The translations under genes and the position numbers were made by a program. The notes beneath the pieces are model-generated. The model did not search any database. It was not told the DNA's origin and was given only the letters and a program-made list of their open reading frames with translations. From the NCBI GenBank assembly GCA_030248195.1, contig JASAND010006862.1, positions 57,314-121,313 on the forward strand: a DNA stretch of 64,000 bases, written 5' to 3'. The stretch comes from Trissonchulus latispiculum (Eukaryota; Nematoda; Enoplea; Enoplida; Ironidae). Below, piece by piece: positions 63,401 through 64,000 of this stretch. The stretch's first letter is position 1. The number at the start of each line of letters is the position of its first letter.

Positions 63401-64000
63401 CAGTTCAAGATCAGTCATTTTAACCTCCGTAGATTTACGGGGCTTAAACGGCTTAAACGTAAGAATGCGCATTTGAATGGCCATTTTAAAAGCTTCATAA
63501 CTTACGCCATTTTGGGAGTTGAAACGTCGTTCTTATATCATTCGAAAGCTCTGAACGAGTACTTTAATTCTACAATACCGGTACAAGCGTAGCTATTTTT
63601 TAAAATCTGTTAATACTTCAAACACTAAATTTTTGTCTAATTTTAGCTTGTATCAGCTTCTAAATGATAAAGAAGCCTTCTAAATGAACAAAGCAAAGCT
63701 TGATTTGCTTGAAAATGTTGTCCCAATTGTTTTTTACACAATTAACAAGCTGACTTGCATAAGATGATTTTGACTCAGTGGCAATACTCTAGCGCTTGCT
63801 CTAGCTCTAGCCTCTAGCACACAACAATTTTAGCATGACTAAAAATTTTTTGACATTTATAAGTAACAATTACAGGAAGCTTATCGTGGTGATTCCTTTT
63901 GGCGAAGGCGACATCAACTTTGAACCATTAGTATTCGTTTAATTCTGGGAGCGAAGAAGCCATCTTACATCAAAATGTGTCTGAACATTTTTAACTATAC
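63401..64000. other. Host DNA with possible start of a third TTAA-type element
   Basis: At about 63885 GTGGTGATTCCTTTTGG matches the terminus of the element at 32671-33651, but the window ends before any second end. Nothing else supported. Confidence 0.35.

Overview
This window looks like nuclear DNA of an invertebrate animal. The evidence is spliced genes, AATAAA signals, TATA/initiator promoters, many palindromic MITEs, LTR-retrotransposon and LINE relics, minisatellites, and low host-gene density. I cannot place the lineage from sequence alone. The first half is two complete-length Maverick/Polinton (adintovirus-like) virus-transposons lying 0.9 kb apart. The second half is host DNA rich in decayed repeats with almost no recognisable host gene.

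Element A (57-14972, 14.9 kb) has AGTAGTATAG termini, inverted repeats of about 0.5 kb, and a perfect 6-bp target duplication GACACC (51-56 and 14973-14978). Its leftward late block reads: Cys-rich membrane protein, packaging ATPase, two conserved small proteins, chromodomain integrase, minor capsid protein, basic pX-like protein, major capsid protein, adenain-type protease, second membrane protein. Left of that, also leftward, is an accessory set: an unknown protein, a small zinc-motif protein, a YqaJ-type exonuclease, a NADAR-domain protein and a small unknown. The protein-primed polymerase (pPolB) reads rightward from a TATA+initiator promoter next to a cluster of GC-rich repeats. pPolB, integrase, ATPase, minor capsid and major capsid are broken by stops or frameshifts, so this copy is dead.

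Element B (15874-31201, 15.3 kb) has the same termini but inverted repeats of about 2.3 kb. Almost every reading frame is intact. Its terminal genes point inward, and each begins with a short exon inside the inverted repeat, so one duplicated promoter-exon-intron cassette appears to serve both ends. The left gene encodes a CARD death-fold domain plus a small C-terminal domain. Next come a leftward pair, an unknown protein and a clear TATA-binding-protein (TBP) homologue that keeps all four DNA-intercalating phenylalanines. The rightward late block resembles element A but has two minor-capsid-like genes in tandem. At the right end only the four-zinc-finger N-terminal part of pPolB remains; the polymerase core is missing.

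From 31.2 kb on there are: a Gag relic, two MITEs of one palindromic family, two TTAA-flanked non-autonomous elements, an 8.4-kb LTR retrotransposon with gag and protease but no reverse transcriptase seen, other foldback elements, a probable secreted Cys-rich host gene (two exons), a LINE 3' relic that runs into an 80-bp minisatellite of about 26 copies apparently derived from it, and a pair of 0.57-kb LTR-like repeats followed by a Gag-like frame.

The most interesting material is in element B: a virus-like transposon carrying its own TBP and a CARD protein, with terminal genes sharing exon 1 within the inverted repeats. The NADAR protein of element A is also notable. All family assignments are by eye and memory; no searches were run.
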